Assembly: GCA_029863275.1 (NCBI GenBank)
Contig: JAOTVS010000011.1
Span: 1 to 41,183 of the forward strand
Length of the DNA stretch: 41,183 bases
Direction of reading: 5' to 3'
Source: Candidatus Nitrosopumilus sp.
Lineage (GTDB): Archaea > Thermoproteota > Nitrososphaeria > Nitrososphaerales > Nitrosopumilaceae
Shown: piece by piece, positions 9,133 to 16,951 of the stretch
Layout: every line of letters begins with the position of its first letter
Position numbering within the stretch: position 1 is the first letter of the stretch
The notes under the pieces: generated by a model
Seen by the model: only the letters and a program-made list of their open reading frames with translations
Database searches by the model: none
What the model was told of the DNA's origin: nothing
Position numbers and translations under genes: made by a program

Positions 9133-9347
9133 TTTTCAAAATTTTTAAAGAAAAAAATTAATCTCAAACATCATGTTTATTCAATTAGACTAGATATACT
9201 ATATTCTACATCCCATGTTAGAAACCTCTATCTTGTAATTTCAAAATAATTGTTAATAATTTTTTTAGAAAATTAAAATTTAATTGAAAAATATTTTTTG
9301 AAAATATCGAAATATCATAAATATAGCATAATAGATTACCTATGCAA
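9133..9347. other. AT-rich intergenic region
   Basis: About 215 nt between guaB and the first zinc-ribbon gene. Just after the guaB stop there are short T runs (9135-9150) that could terminate guaB transcripts. The rest is very AT-rich with small imperfect inverted repeats near 9270-9300. No convincing gene or RNA was seen apart from the promoter element listed at 9305. Confidence 0.5.
9305..9327 (+). promoter_or_regulatory. Promoter element shared with the downstream paralog
   Basis: Contains TATC-nn-AATATCATAAATA-n-AGC. The same 23-nt pattern (20 identical bases) recurs at 10123-10145. In both places it starts exactly 43 nt before the ATG supported by protein alignment (9348 and 10166). 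CATAAATA is the likely TATA box, about 30 nt before the start, fitting a leaderless transcript. Confidence 0.62.
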
Positions 9348-9998
9348 ATGGATTCAATATTTGATAATATTACCTCTTTAATCAAAAAAGATTTAGGAGA
9401 TCCATACCGACTTGCACACATTAAATCCAGGTTAGAACGAAATAAAAAACTAACATTATCAGATACAAATTATCTAAATCGCCTATTGACTTTATCAAAT
9501 CTCAGGAATATTGAAAATAATGAAAATCCAATAATAACAACAGAACCAATTATATCTTCGGAAGAAAGTTCTGAATTTAATTATTGTTGGAATTGCAAGA
9601 CAAAAAATCCTAAGGCCAATGCATTTTGTACAAATTGTGAATCACCAATTGATGTTGTAAAATCTAGTATAGAAATTCATTTACCAAAAACCATCCCTAT
9701 AACTAAAAAGATAAGAAAGGAATTAGTAATACTGGGATTCATAATAATGATTTTTGGGATCGGTGGATTTATTGTTCCCTTTGGAGATTCAAATGGGATT
9801 GTAAAAGATTTGGATTCCTTTTGCAAGAGCGGTTTGGGATTAACTATACAAACAATTTTTGTAACGCAAAAATCAACAGACTGTAATATTGCATTTCAAC
9901 TTTTATTGCTAGCTGATTTTCTAGTAGTCTTAGGCATAATTTTGATAATCTTGGGCTTAACAGTAAAAAAGTGTTTTCAAAAAGAAAACATAATTTGA
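9348..9998 (+). CDS. Zinc-ribbon membrane protein, first of a tandem pair
   Basis: A 216-residue protein of unknown role. Residues 1-45 form a conserved helical module (SLIKKDLGDPYRLAHIKSRL then LSDTNYL) shared with the next gene. A variable linker leads to a double-CxxC zinc ribbon, YCWNCKTKNPKANAFCTNCESPI, near residues 80-102. Two hydrophobic segments follow, LVILGFIIMIFGIGGFIVPF near 125 and LLLLADFLVVLGIILIILGL near 185. Between them an outside loop contains two cysteines (CKSGLG and TDCNIAF) that could pair. The soluble domain is probably cytoplasmic. An ATG at 9342 exists, but alignment to the paralog and the promoter spacing favour 9348. Confidence 0.78.
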   Translation: MDSIFDNITSLIKKDLGDPYRLAHIKSRLERNKKLTLSDTNYLNRLLTLSNLRNIENNENPIITTEPIISSEESSEFNYCWNCKTKNPKANAFCTNCESPIDVVKSSIEIHLPKTIPITKKIRKELVILGFIIMIFGIGGFIVPFGDSNGIVKDLDSFCKSGLGLTIQTIFVTQKSTDCNIAFQLLLLADFLVVLGIILIILGLTVKKCFQKENII

Positions 9999-10056
9999 AT
10001 TAAAACAACAATGATATTTGGTAGACAAGGAAAAAGATAAAATCAATGAATTTTAA

Positions 10057-10083
10057 TATTACAAAAAATATTTTTTTGTAATA
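10057..10083. terminator. Perfect 12-bp inverted repeat, probable terminator hairpin
   Basis: The arms TATTACAAAAAA and TTTTTTGTAATA are exact reverse complements separated by TAT. The hairpin lies 59 nt after the first zinc-ribbon gene and before the promoter of the second. Its six-to-seven T run would suit archaeal T-tract termination. It could also be a remnant of the duplication that made the gene pair. Confidence 0.5.
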
Positions 10084-10122
10084 ATCTGAGACATGATTAG
10101 AAAGATAAACAAACTTAGAGAT

Positions 10123-10145
10123 TATCACAATATCATAAATAGAGC
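10123..10145 (+). promoter_or_regulatory. Second copy of the shared zinc-ribbon gene promoter
   Basis: Matches 20 of 23 bases at 9305-9327 and has the same 43-nt distance to the ATG. The core AATATCATAAATA is identical in both. The conserved spacing suggests the two genes respond to the same basal or regulatory factors. Confidence 0.62.
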
Positions 10146-10165
10146 CATTTTAATTATCAATCCAG

Positions 10166-10750
10166 ATGAATTCGTTACTGGATCAGGTTAACTCTCTGAT
10201 CAAAATGAATGTAGGAGATCCATACCGACTTGAACACATTAAATCTAGATTAGAAGAAAACAAAGTACTTGCCCTATCAGATAAGACCTATCTTAATGAC
10301 TTGTTAGAGCGTCATATCAGAAATGTTGAAACTGTTACACCTCAACCTTCAAAAATAGAACCAACTTCCTCTTCCCCTGTAAATTCTGTTTCTAATTATT
10401 GTTGGAAATGTGGAACTGAAAATCCTAATCTGGCAAAATTTTGTAATAATTGTGGGAGTCCCATTGAAAAATTAAATGATAGACCAAAGGTAACTTCTGA
10501 AAAACTAAAACAAGATTCCCAATCTTGGATTCAAACAAGGTCAACAACTATGCCAAAACGTATGGGAAAAGGAAAGAAAATTTTGATTGCTATTGGAATA
10601 ATATTAGTTGTGATAGTTATAGTGGGATTAATTGAAGGTGAGAGATTTTTAAAGATTATTGAGAAAATATTTGCTGATTTCCAACAACAAATAGGTTCAT
10701 TATTAGAAAGATTGTCGATTAAATCAAATGCCACTCATAACTCTCATTAG
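10166..10750 (+). CDS. Zinc-ribbon membrane protein, second of a tandem pair
   Basis: A 194-residue paralog of the preceding gene. The N-terminal module (SLIKMNVGDPYRLEHIKSRL, then LSDKTYLNDLL) aligns without gaps. At DNA level the stretch beginning at 10214 is almost identical to 9396 onward. A zinc ribbon YCWKCGTENPNLAKFCNNCGSPI lies near residues 75-97. Unlike its neighbour it has only one membrane segment, ILIAIGIILVVIVIVGLI near 138-155, followed by a ~35-residue tail. So the module plus ribbon was kept while the membrane part diverged. Function unknown; such N-terminal modules may act as protein-interaction or oligomerisation elements (inference). Confidence 0.78.
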   Translation: MNSLLDQVNSLIKMNVGDPYRLEHIKSRLEENKVLALSDKTYLNDLLERHIRNVETVTPQPSKIEPTSSSPVNSVSNYCWKCGTENPNLAKFCNNCGSPIEKLNDRPKVTSEKLKQDSQSWIQTRSTTMPKRMGKGKKILIAIGIILVVIVIVGLIEGERFLKIIEKIFADFQQQIGSLLERLSIKSNATHNSH

Positions 10751-10830
10751 AAAAATAATAGATTTTAAGAGTAATTTCTACTAAAAAATAATTCGCTAAT
10801 TTTTTAAGCGGTATATCAAATCAATGAATT

Positions 10831-11298
10831 GTGTTATCTAAGAAAACTATTATCGGAATTATTGTTGGAAGTATAATTATTGCACTTGGGGCTGTTTCTT
10901 TAATAGTACATGTAGGAACTCTTACCATAAATGAAAATTATTTGGTTGAATATGGCGATCAAATATCTTATACCATCCCAGCTCCTGCAAATACGCCCCA
11001 ATCCATGAAAATAATTGGGGATTCTTTTAATCTAAATCTAAAAAGCCCTGGCAATGGATTACAAATTTTAAACAAATCCTATACAGAGGAATTAAAATTA
11101 GATTGGGTACACTCTGAGGAAGGAGAGACTAAAATCCAAATACGAAATACTGGAAATACCGAATTAGAAATCACAGGAGTTTTAATTCGAAGTTCTGATC
11201 CTATCTGGTTTACATATGATTTAATGGTGATTATAACGGGAGTTGTAATAATTGGATTTAGTATGGGCTTAACATTTAGAAAACCCAAAGGATTTTAA
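10831..11298 (+). CDS. Two-TM protein with extracytoplasmic domain, unknown
   Basis: A 155-residue protein starting at GTG. A hydrophobic N-terminal segment (residues ~6-28, TIIGIIVGSIIIALGAVSLIV) and a C-terminal one (~128-148, LMVIITGVVIIGFSMGLTF) flank a ~95-residue domain rich in predicted beta strands. The topology suggests that domain faces outside, with a short basic cytoplasmic tail RKPKGF. I do not recognise the family, although such small membrane proteins are common in this lineage. Its stop codon overlaps that of the convergent prephenate dehydratase gene by 4 nt. Confidence 0.72.
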   Translation: MLSKKTIIGIIVGSIIIALGAVSLIVHVGTLTINENYLVEYGDQISYTIPAPANTPQSMKIIGDSFNLNLKSPGNGLQILNKSYTEELKLDWVHSEEGETKIQIRNTGNTELEITGVLIRSSDPIWFTYDLMVIITGVVIIGFSMGLTFRKPKGF

Positions 11299-12110
11299 TT
11301 TAACTTCGCGGAAGGATAAGAACCCAAAATTTTCATAAACAATGTTTCATTTTTAATTTTTTCAAGCATCTTTGAAACATGCTGATTTTTTGCATGACCT
11401 TCAAAATCGACATAAAAATTGTATTCCCAATTTGTTGATTTTGTTGGTCTTGATTCAATTTTGGTTAGATTAATGTTATATTTCTGGAAATTCTCGATAA
11501 TCCGGAAAAGAGATCCAGGTTCATGAGTTATTGAAAACATTATAGATGTTTTATCGGTTCCAGTTTCTTCACTAGTTTTTTTAGATAGAACAAGAAATCT
11601 TGTATAATTATTAAGATCATCAGTAATTTTTTCTGATATAATAGGCATATTGTAAATTTGTGAAGCTGTTTTACTTGCAATGCATGAAATATTTGCCTTG
11701 TTTAATTCTTTGATAATTCTTACACTTCCAGCAGTATCATAAGTCGGAACTGTTTTCATATTGTACTTCTGAATAAAATCTCTGCATTGTCCTAAAGCTT
11801 GAGGGTGAGAATATACAGTATCAACTTCTTCTAATTTACCATTTCCAATTAAGCAATGTTCTATTCTATAGTAAATTTCACCTACCGCATTTAGGGAAGT
11901 GGAATATAGTAAATCATAACTTTCTCCAACGCTACCTTCCAAGGAATTTTCTACTGGCAAGACCGAATAATCTGTAATGTTTGAAACTGTACTTTCTAAA
12001 ACCTGTGCAAATGTTGAAAATGGAATTGTTTCAATTTCCTCAGCAAAAAATGATCTAGCTGCTGCCTCGCTATATGCTCCTCGCTCCCCTTGGAACGATA
12101 CTTTAGTCAT
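11295..12110 (-). CDS. pheA: Prephenate dehydratase
   Basis: Makes phenylpyruvate from prephenate in phenylalanine biosynthesis. The 271-residue protein begins KVSFQGERGAYSEAAA and has the catalytic-domain motifs PVENSLEGSVGESYDLL near residue 55 and NYTRFLVLS near 168, the conserved TRF. The C-terminal ACT domain carries the allosteric-site motifs GSLFRI and ESRP near residues 197-217, so feedback control by phenylalanine is likely. No chorismate mutase domain is fused, unlike the E. coli P-protein. It starts at ATG and lies 9 nt downstream of csl4 on the same strand. Confidence 0.95.
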   Translation of the reverse strand: MTKVSFQGERGAYSEAAARSFFAEEIETIPFSTFAQVLESTVSNITDYSVLPVENSLEGSVGESYDLLYSTSLNAVGEIYYRIEHCLIGNGKLEEVDTVYSHPQALGQCRDFIQKYNMKTVPTYDTAGSVRIIKELNKANISCIASKTASQIYNMPIISEKITDDLNNYTRFLVLSKKTSEETGTDKTSIMFSITHEPGSLFRIIENFQKYNINLTKIESRPTKSTNWEYNFYVDFEGHAKNQHVSKMLEKIKNETLFMKILGSYPSAKLN

Positions 12111-12119
12111 TTTATATAC

Positions 12120-12665
12120 TCACAAATGAACAAAATCACTGTTACCAAAGTTTGTTGAAAGTTTTCTTTCATCAATCCAAGAACATTCCGTGCATTTTAT
12201 AGCATCACGCATTTGAACAACTTTTCCACCACATTTTCTACATTTTGTAAATAAAACTCCTAAATTCGGCTCATCTATTGTTGCATGTATAGTTCCATTA
12301 AGGTGATTTAAAATTTTTAGGGTAACAATATCGTTTAACAAAGCCACATTTTTTTTTCTAAGATTCCTTATTGAACATACACACTCTACTTTGGATGTTG
12401 TAGGTTTTCCGTTTATGTAATCAATAGTTACTGCAATCATTGAAGACATAGCTGCGGCAACAGTACCAATAATGATATCTCCCACTTGCGGAATTGATAA
12501 CATTTTAGGATGTTTTATGCTAACAATTCGAGATGTTTTGTCTAAATTTTTTTCCCCAACAGTAGAGGCACGTACCATATCACCATCATCAAAGGTGTTG
12601 TATCCAGCCTCAAATTCCTCAATTGAAGCAATTTTATCTCCAGGAAATGCTATGGATTCAGACAT
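12120..12665 (-). CDS. csl4: Exosome RNA-binding subunit Csl4
   Basis: A 181-residue cap protein of the archaeal RNA-degrading exosome, which binds substrate RNA above the Rrp41-Rrp42 ring. The N-terminal domain (residues ~1-55) begins with the family pattern FPGDKIASIEEFEAGYNTF. The S1-like domain follows at ~60-135 (VGDIIIGTV...). A C-terminal zinc ribbon has cysteines at 142, 145, 158 and 161 (CRKC...CTEC). All three expected modules are present. A CATAAAATAG box at 12679-12688 on the minus strand lies ~20 nt before the ATG. It leads a two-gene unit with pheA, which looks like an arbitrary pairing. Confidence 0.93.
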   Translation of the reverse strand: MSESIAFPGDKIASIEEFEAGYNTFDDGDMVRASTVGEKNLDKTSRIVSIKHPKMLSIPQVGDIIIGTVAAAMSSMIAVTIDYINGKPTTSKVECVCSIRNLRKKNVALLNDIVTLKILNHLNGTIHATIDEPNLGVLFTKCRKCGGKVVQMRDAIKCTECSWIDERKLSTNFGNSDFVHL

Positions 12666-12718
12666 GCTGTGATTCTCTATTTTATGATTATAATTGTTTG
12701 TGGTTCTAGGATTGGGTA

Positions 12719-12728
12719 ATTCATATAA
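12719..12728 (+). promoter_or_regulatory. TATA-like box for the MDR reductase gene
   Basis: TTCATATAAC lies about 25 nt before the ATG at 12749. The spacing fits leaderless transcription and argues for that ATG rather than the TTG at 12731. Confidence 0.4.
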
Positions 12729-12748
12729 CTTTGAAAAATTTTCCTAAA

Positions 12749-13822
12749 ATGATGAAGGCCTTAGTGTATGAAGAGTATACCACGAATGATGATTTTTCCA
12801 AAATTTTAAAAATTAAAGACATTCCTGAACCAACACCTAGATCTAATGAAGTTATTTTTAAAGTAAAATCTGCTGCCTTAAATTATGACGATATCTGGGG
12901 TATGAGAGGAAAACCTCTTGCAATACCTCTTCCACATATTTCTGGAACAGATGCTGCCGGAGAAGTAATCGCCATTGGCAGTGAAGTAAAAAATATTGAG
13001 ATAGGTGACAGGGTTGTTTCTCATGGAAATATGTCTTGTCGTATTTGTAAATATTGCACTTCAGGACGTGAATATGATTGCAGACAGAGAAAGATATGGG
13101 GTTTTGAAACAGGTCCTCTTTGGGGAGGATATTGTGAAGTTACACACCTTCCAGAAGAAAATGTGGTAAAAATTCCTAAAAATGTAACTTATGATGAAGC
13201 CGCAGCTGCATCCATGACTTTACTTACATCATGGCATATGTTGGTAGGTAGAGCAAACATTCAACCAGGACAATTAGTTTTAGTTATGGGTGGAAGCTCA
13301 GGTATTGGAACTTTTGGGATACAGATTGCCAAATTGTTTGGCTGTACTGTAATTGCGACATCAAGTCCAGATAAATTAGATAAATTATTAGATCTAGGCG
13401 CAGACTATGCAGTAGATCATAGAAGGGAGGATTGGAATAAAGAAGTGCGTGAAATTTCAAAGAAAATTCCAAAACCTTTTGGAGACACTACTGGAATAGA
13501 TGTAATTTTTGAGCACATTGGTGGTTCACACTGGAATAAAGAACTGACCTTGTTAAAATATGGGGCTACAATTGTAACAACAGGTGCCACTACTGGATAT
13601 GATGCTAAAACGGATTTACGTCATATTTTCTTTAAAGGAGTTAACATTTTAGGTTCAACACAAGGAAATCGAGCTGAATTAGAGCAAGGGTTGTATTGGA
13701 TCTCAAAAGGGAAAATTAAATCCATAATTGATTCTGTTTTCCCTTTAGAACAAGCAGCAGAAGCTCATACAAAGATGCTAAAAGGCAAGGGTCTTTTTGG
13801 AAAGATCTTAATGCAACCATAA
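12749..13822 (+). CDS. Zinc-containing MDR oxidoreductase, enoyl/acryloyl-CoA reductase-like
   Basis: A medium-chain dehydrogenase/reductase of 357 residues from ATG 12749; a TTG at 12731 would add six. In numbering from that TTG, the structural-zinc cysteines are 103, 106, 109 and 117 (C-x2-C-x2-C-x7-C). The Rossmann motif VMGGSSGIGTFGIQIAK is near 186-202. The usual catalytic-zinc Cys position reads ALNYDDIWGMRG, so catalytic zinc is unlikely. NYxxxW and RKIWGFET resemble crotonyl-CoA carboxylase/reductase-type MDRs. Reduction of an enoyl- or acryloyl-CoA is therefore a reasonable inference. A quinone-oxidoreductase or generic alcohol dehydrogenase role cannot be excluded. The TPR gene follows 13 nt later. 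Confidence 0.85.
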   Translation: MMKALVYEEYTTNDDFSKILKIKDIPEPTPRSNEVIFKVKSAALNYDDIWGMRGKPLAIPLPHISGTDAAGEVIAIGSEVKNIEIGDRVVSHGNMSCRICKYCTSGREYDCRQRKIWGFETGPLWGGYCEVTHLPEENVVKIPKNVTYDEAAAASMTLLTSWHMLVGRANIQPGQLVLVMGGSSGIGTFGIQIAKLFGCTVIATSSPDKLDKLLDLGADYAVDHRREDWNKEVREISKKIPKPFGDTTGIDVIFEHIGGSHWNKELTLLKYGATIVTTGATTGYDAKTDLRHIFFKGVNILGSTQGNRAELEQGLYWISKGKIKSIIDSVFPLEQAAEAHTKMLKGKGLFGKILMQP

Positions 13823-13835
13823 ATCTTTTCTGAAA

Positions 13836-14438
13836 ATGACAACCAATCCCAAAATAAATTCAGTTTTAGATGAGGCAAATAGATTATTTTTATTAGGTAA
13901 ACTTCAAAAAGCAATTTCTTATTACGATAAAATTCTTGAAGAAAATCCCAATCATTTAGGATGTTTGAATAACAAAGGATATGCTCTAAGTAAGTTAAAA
14001 GATTATGATTCTGCCTTAATATGCTATAATTCTGCATTGAAATTAAATCCAAACGATCTTTCTTTGTTAGTAAATAAAATATCATCTTTACGAAAAAAAG
14101 GAGATCTACTTGAAGCTCTTTCTGATTGTGATGTAATTTTACATTCAAATCCAGGATACAAGATTGCATTATACCACAAGGAAAGAATTTTACTATCCTT
14201 AGAAAAATTTGAGGAATCTATTGTTTGTTGTAACAAAATTTTGAAGGATTACCCAAATAATAGCGATGTTCTTTTTGATAAATCATGCAATCTTCTCATG
14301 CTATCGAGATTAAATGAGGCACTTGATAATTTAGAAATGTCAATTACACAAAAAAGTCAAAATAAAATAAAGGCCAAGAAATCCAAATTTTTTGAAAAAC
14401 TAAACGACCATCCAAGATTCCAAAGCCTAATTTCGTAA
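13836..14438 (+). CDS. TPR-repeat protein
   Basis: A 200-residue soluble protein made almost wholly of five tandem 34-residue tetratricopeptide repeats, at about residues 7-40, 41-74, 75-108, 109-142 and 143-176. Each has the usual small/large residue pattern (for example GKLQKAISYYDKILEENPNH and KDYDSALICYNSALKLNPND). The repeats form a helical scaffold for protein-protein contact; the partner is unknown. No signal peptide or catalytic domain is visible. It lies 13 nt after the MDR reductase gene, so the two may be co-transcribed. It converges tail-to-tail with dph2, with 2 nt between the stops. Confidence 0.88.
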   Translation: MTTNPKINSVLDEANRLFLLGKLQKAISYYDKILEENPNHLGCLNNKGYALSKLKDYDSALICYNSALKLNPNDLSLLVNKISSLRKKGDLLEALSDCDVILHSNPGYKIALYHKERILLSLEKFEESIVCCNKILKDYPNNSDVLFDKSCNLLMLSRLNEALDNLEMSITQKSQNKIKAKKSKFFEKLNDHPRFQSLIS

Positions 14439-14440
14439 AT

Positions 14441-15454
14441 TTACAACCAGTGTGGGAGCTCTAGATATTCTTCTATGTCTTCATTTCTTAAGACTTTCAA
14501 AAGAGCATTAGCTTGTGGGGATGATAAAACAGGTTTATCAAATTGATTATCAGTTGATATTCTAGGACATGCTACTTGGATAAATGCATCGATTCCTTTT
14601 AAATTGTTTAATCTTTCACTGGTTATATCAGTTAATGCAAATAATTGAACAGTTTTCCCCTCTTTTTCTAATTCTTTTTTGAATTTTAAAGCAAACAATT
14701 TTGATAATTGACCTTCTTTAAGTCCAACAATTACTCCAAACGATTTGGCCTCGGCTGCTTTGTAAATTGCCAGAGTTGCTTTTCTTTTTAATTTCTGCGC
14801 AAATTCAGTTATCTCTCTTACTTCATTAAAATACGGATCCAAAACATATGTGGGCATATTAGTTGACAAGGCAATTCCAGATGCGTGAAAGTTACTTTGT
14901 CCCAAGAATACATATGCATCTACTTCTTCTTTTAGCTTTGTTGCCGGATAAAATTCACATCCAAATACTTGACCATCATTTAATTGTCCTCCCCCCTTTC
15001 CAATTTTTACCTTAATGTTATTCTTTGTTAGAATACCTTCAACCTTCTTCATTTGATTAAGATGTTGACTGTCTGTTATGAGACCAATAGTTTTTCCGGA
15101 TAAAATCACTGCACATTTTTCGGCAACACTGTCAAACTTGATATCATCAAATGCATCAATCAAAATTACATTTTTTTCAATAGATTCGGTGTTTATAGTA
15201 TGACCAATGTTAAATTGAATTCCAGTACCTAAAATTTTTCCAGCATTTGAATTCAAATCACATGTTCCCCATGTAGTATCAGCTAGAACATATGCTGGAA
15301 TTCCAAATTTGTTTGTAATATTTACAGCAGTCTGTTGAATTTGAGGCAGAATTCCATCAGGACCATTTAAAGAAACTGAAGCTGGTTGTTTTGATTGAAT
15401 TTCTTTGAAGATTCTATCTTCATCTACTATTATCAATTTAACTACAAATTCCAA
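14441..15454 (-). CDS. dph2: Diphthamide synthase radical enzyme Dph2
   Basis: Catalyses the first step of diphthamide formation on elongation factor 2, transferring the aminocarboxypropyl group of SAM to histidine with a [4Fe-4S] cluster. The three cluster cysteines are visible at the expected places in the three homologous domains: C65 (TTWGTCDLN), C166 (GQVFGCEFYP) and C296 (FIQVACPRIS). Length (337 residues) matches archaeal Dph2 homodimers. The best start is TTG, giving MEFVVKLIIVDED. It is divergent from tiaS, another translation-modification enzyme, with 65 nt between starts. Confidence 0.94.
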   Translation of the reverse strand: MEFVVKLIIVDEDRIFKEIQSKQPASVSLNGPDGILPQIQQTAVNITNKFGIPAYVLADTTWGTCDLNSNAGKILGTGIQFNIGHTINTESIEKNVILIDAFDDIKFDSVAEKCAVILSGKTIGLITDSQHLNQMKKVEGILTKNNIKVKIGKGGGQLNDGQVFGCEFYPATKLKEEVDAYVFLGQSNFHASGIALSTNMPTYVLDPYFNEVREITEFAQKLKRKATLAIYKAAEAKSFGVIVGLKEGQLSKLFALKFKKELEKEGKTVQLFALTDITSERLNNLKGIDAFIQVACPRISTDNQFDKPVLSSPQANALLKVLRNEDIEEYLELPHWL

Positions 15455-15519
15455 GATTTTAATTTAAACCAACTGTAAAACTCGACAACTAAAAATGACT
15501 GGAATAAAACAATGAATCA

Positions 15520-16839
15520 ATGAGTACATTGCATATTGGATTTGATGACACTGATTCTCCAAAGGGGATGTGTACCACCTTTTTGGCCTACAAAGTCGTA
15601 GATTATTTAAAAAAACAAGATTCTGAACTCCTAGATTTTCCCAAATTAATTAGATTTAATCCAAATATACCATGGAAAACTAGAGGAAATGGAGCAGTAT
15701 CCCTGAAAATAAAAACTAAGAACCCTACTAAAATTAAAAATAAAATCAAAAATTTTATCTCCAAATATTCAGATACCAAAAATGGGGCAAATCCTGGATT
15801 AGTTTTTTATGAAAACGAGACCATTCCTTTGAATTTTATAGAATTTAGTGAATTGGCCTTGTGGCAACTAATTAATAGAAATCAAGCAAAAAAATTTGCG
15901 TCAAAAAATAATCTTGAAATTTTTTACATTGGAAACGGACAAGGATTAGTTGGTGCTATTGGTGCAATAGGATATCAATTTAATGATCACACTCTAGAAT
16001 TGTTAAGTTATAGAAAGCAATCTAAGTTTGGAAAAGAAAGACAACTTTCTTCAAAAAGTGTAAAAAAAATGCAAAACAAAACATTTCCTCATACTTTCAA
16101 TAGCTTTGATAATAAAAAATCAAGAGTTTTGATTACACCCCATGGCCCTGATCCTGTATTTTATGGGATACGTGGTGAAAGGGTTGATTCATTATTGAAA
16201 GCAACAAAAATTTTGGAGACTAAGGAAAAATTGGCAGGTCACATGATCTTCAAATCTAATCAAGGAACTAATGATCACCTAAAAAATACATTTACAAAAT
16301 TAACATTGAAACCATATGCCTCTGGAACAATAACTGGAATTGTCCTGAGTAATCCCATCAGAGAAAAAGGAGGACATGTGTTTTTTTCAATTAGTTGTAA
16401 TGGTGAGAAAATCCACTGTGCCGTATACAAACAGACTGGAATATCCTTAGTTGCCTTAGGTTTGATCAAGGGAGATAAAATTTGTGTAGGAGGTGGAATG
16501 AGAAAAGCTTCTAAAACTTATCCTAGAATTCTAAATTTAGAATTTATTGATATTGTTAATCTTAAAAAAAATATGGTAAAATCAAATCCCTTATGTAAAA
16601 ATTGTAATAAATCAATGAAATCTAAAGGACAGAATCAGGGATATCAATGCATAAAATGTGGTAAAACTTCAAAAAAAAAGACCAATTTAGAAATTCCAAG
16701 AAAAATCCAAAAAAAACTATACATTCCGGATGTTTCTGCCCATAGACACCTTAGCAGACCAATAACTAGATTAGGAAAGATAAATAAAAAATCTAAATTT
16801 GATGATTCTTCCTTATGGTTTTCTATATATGAAAATTAA
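15520..16839 (+). CDS. tiaS: tRNA(Ile2) 2-agmatinylcytidine synthetase TiaS
   Basis: Modifies C34 of the CAU-anticodon isoleucine tRNA with agmatine, so that it reads AUA. The 439-residue protein starts with the family signature HIGFDDTDSPKGMCTT. It has GNGAVS near residue 64, the central FGKERQ and HGPDPVFYGIRGE region near 165-220, and an OB-fold near 270-345. A C-terminal zinc ribbon (CKNCNKSM...CIKCGKTS) is near 358-385. All domains of TiaS are present. The ATG is clear. The tRNA gene just downstream, on the other strand, also has a CAT anticodon but is the initiator, so it is not the substrate. Confidence 0.95.
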   Translation: MSTLHIGFDDTDSPKGMCTTFLAYKVVDYLKKQDSELLDFPKLIRFNPNIPWKTRGNGAVSLKIKTKNPTKIKNKIKNFISKYSDTKNGANPGLVFYENETIPLNFIEFSELALWQLINRNQAKKFASKNNLEIFYIGNGQGLVGAIGAIGYQFNDHTLELLSYRKQSKFGKERQLSSKSVKKMQNKTFPHTFNSFDNKKSRVLITPHGPDPVFYGIRGERVDSLLKATKILETKEKLAGHMIFKSNQGTNDHLKNTFTKLTLKPYASGTITGIVLSNPIREKGGHVFFSISCNGEKIHCAVYKQTGISLVALGLIKGDKICVGGGMRKASKTYPRILNLEFIDIVNLKKNMVKSNPLCKNCNKSMKSKGQNQGYQCIKCGKTSKKKTNLEIPRKIQKKLYIPDVSAHRHLSRPITRLGKINKKSKFDDSSLWFSIYEN

Positions 16840-16840
16840 A

Positions 16841-16930
16841 TAGCGGGGAGTAGATTTGAACTACTGATTTGCGGGTTATGAGCCCGCCGGGATGACTTAG
16901 CCCTAAATAGTCTGACTTCCCCACCCCGCT
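16841..16930 (-). tRNA. Initiator tRNA-Met (CAT) with an expanded D-loop
   Basis: A full cloverleaf folds on the minus strand. The acceptor is AGCGGGG/CCCCGCT with A1-U72 and discriminator A73. The D stem is GGGA/TCCC, and the anticodon stem GCGGG/CCCGC encloses loop CTCATAA (anticodon at 16878-16880). A 5-nt variable loop and T arm AGTAG-TTCAAAT-CTACT complete it. The A1-U72 pair and the three G-C pairs at 29-31/39-41 mark the archaeal initiator. The gene is 90 nt without CCA, because the D-loop (16893-16917) is 25 nt rather than about 8-11. The extra ~15 nt may be a non-canonical intron. The loop is bounded by AGTCA direct repeats. Confidence 0.93.
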
Positions 16931-16951
16931 GATTCGTAAGTGAGTAGGCGC

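Noticed and set aside
13765-14169. Minus-strand 134-codon open frame
   Set aside because: It lies opposite the MDR and TPR genes, shows low-complexity Leu/Tyr-rich composition and has no recognisable domain; the TPR repeats on the plus strand explain the region.
16841-16930. The CAT-anticodon tRNA next to tiaS as the tRNA-Ile2 substrate of TiaS
   Set aside because: A1-U72 and three consecutive G-C pairs in the anticodon stem mark the initiator tRNA-Met, so the adjacency is probably coincidental.
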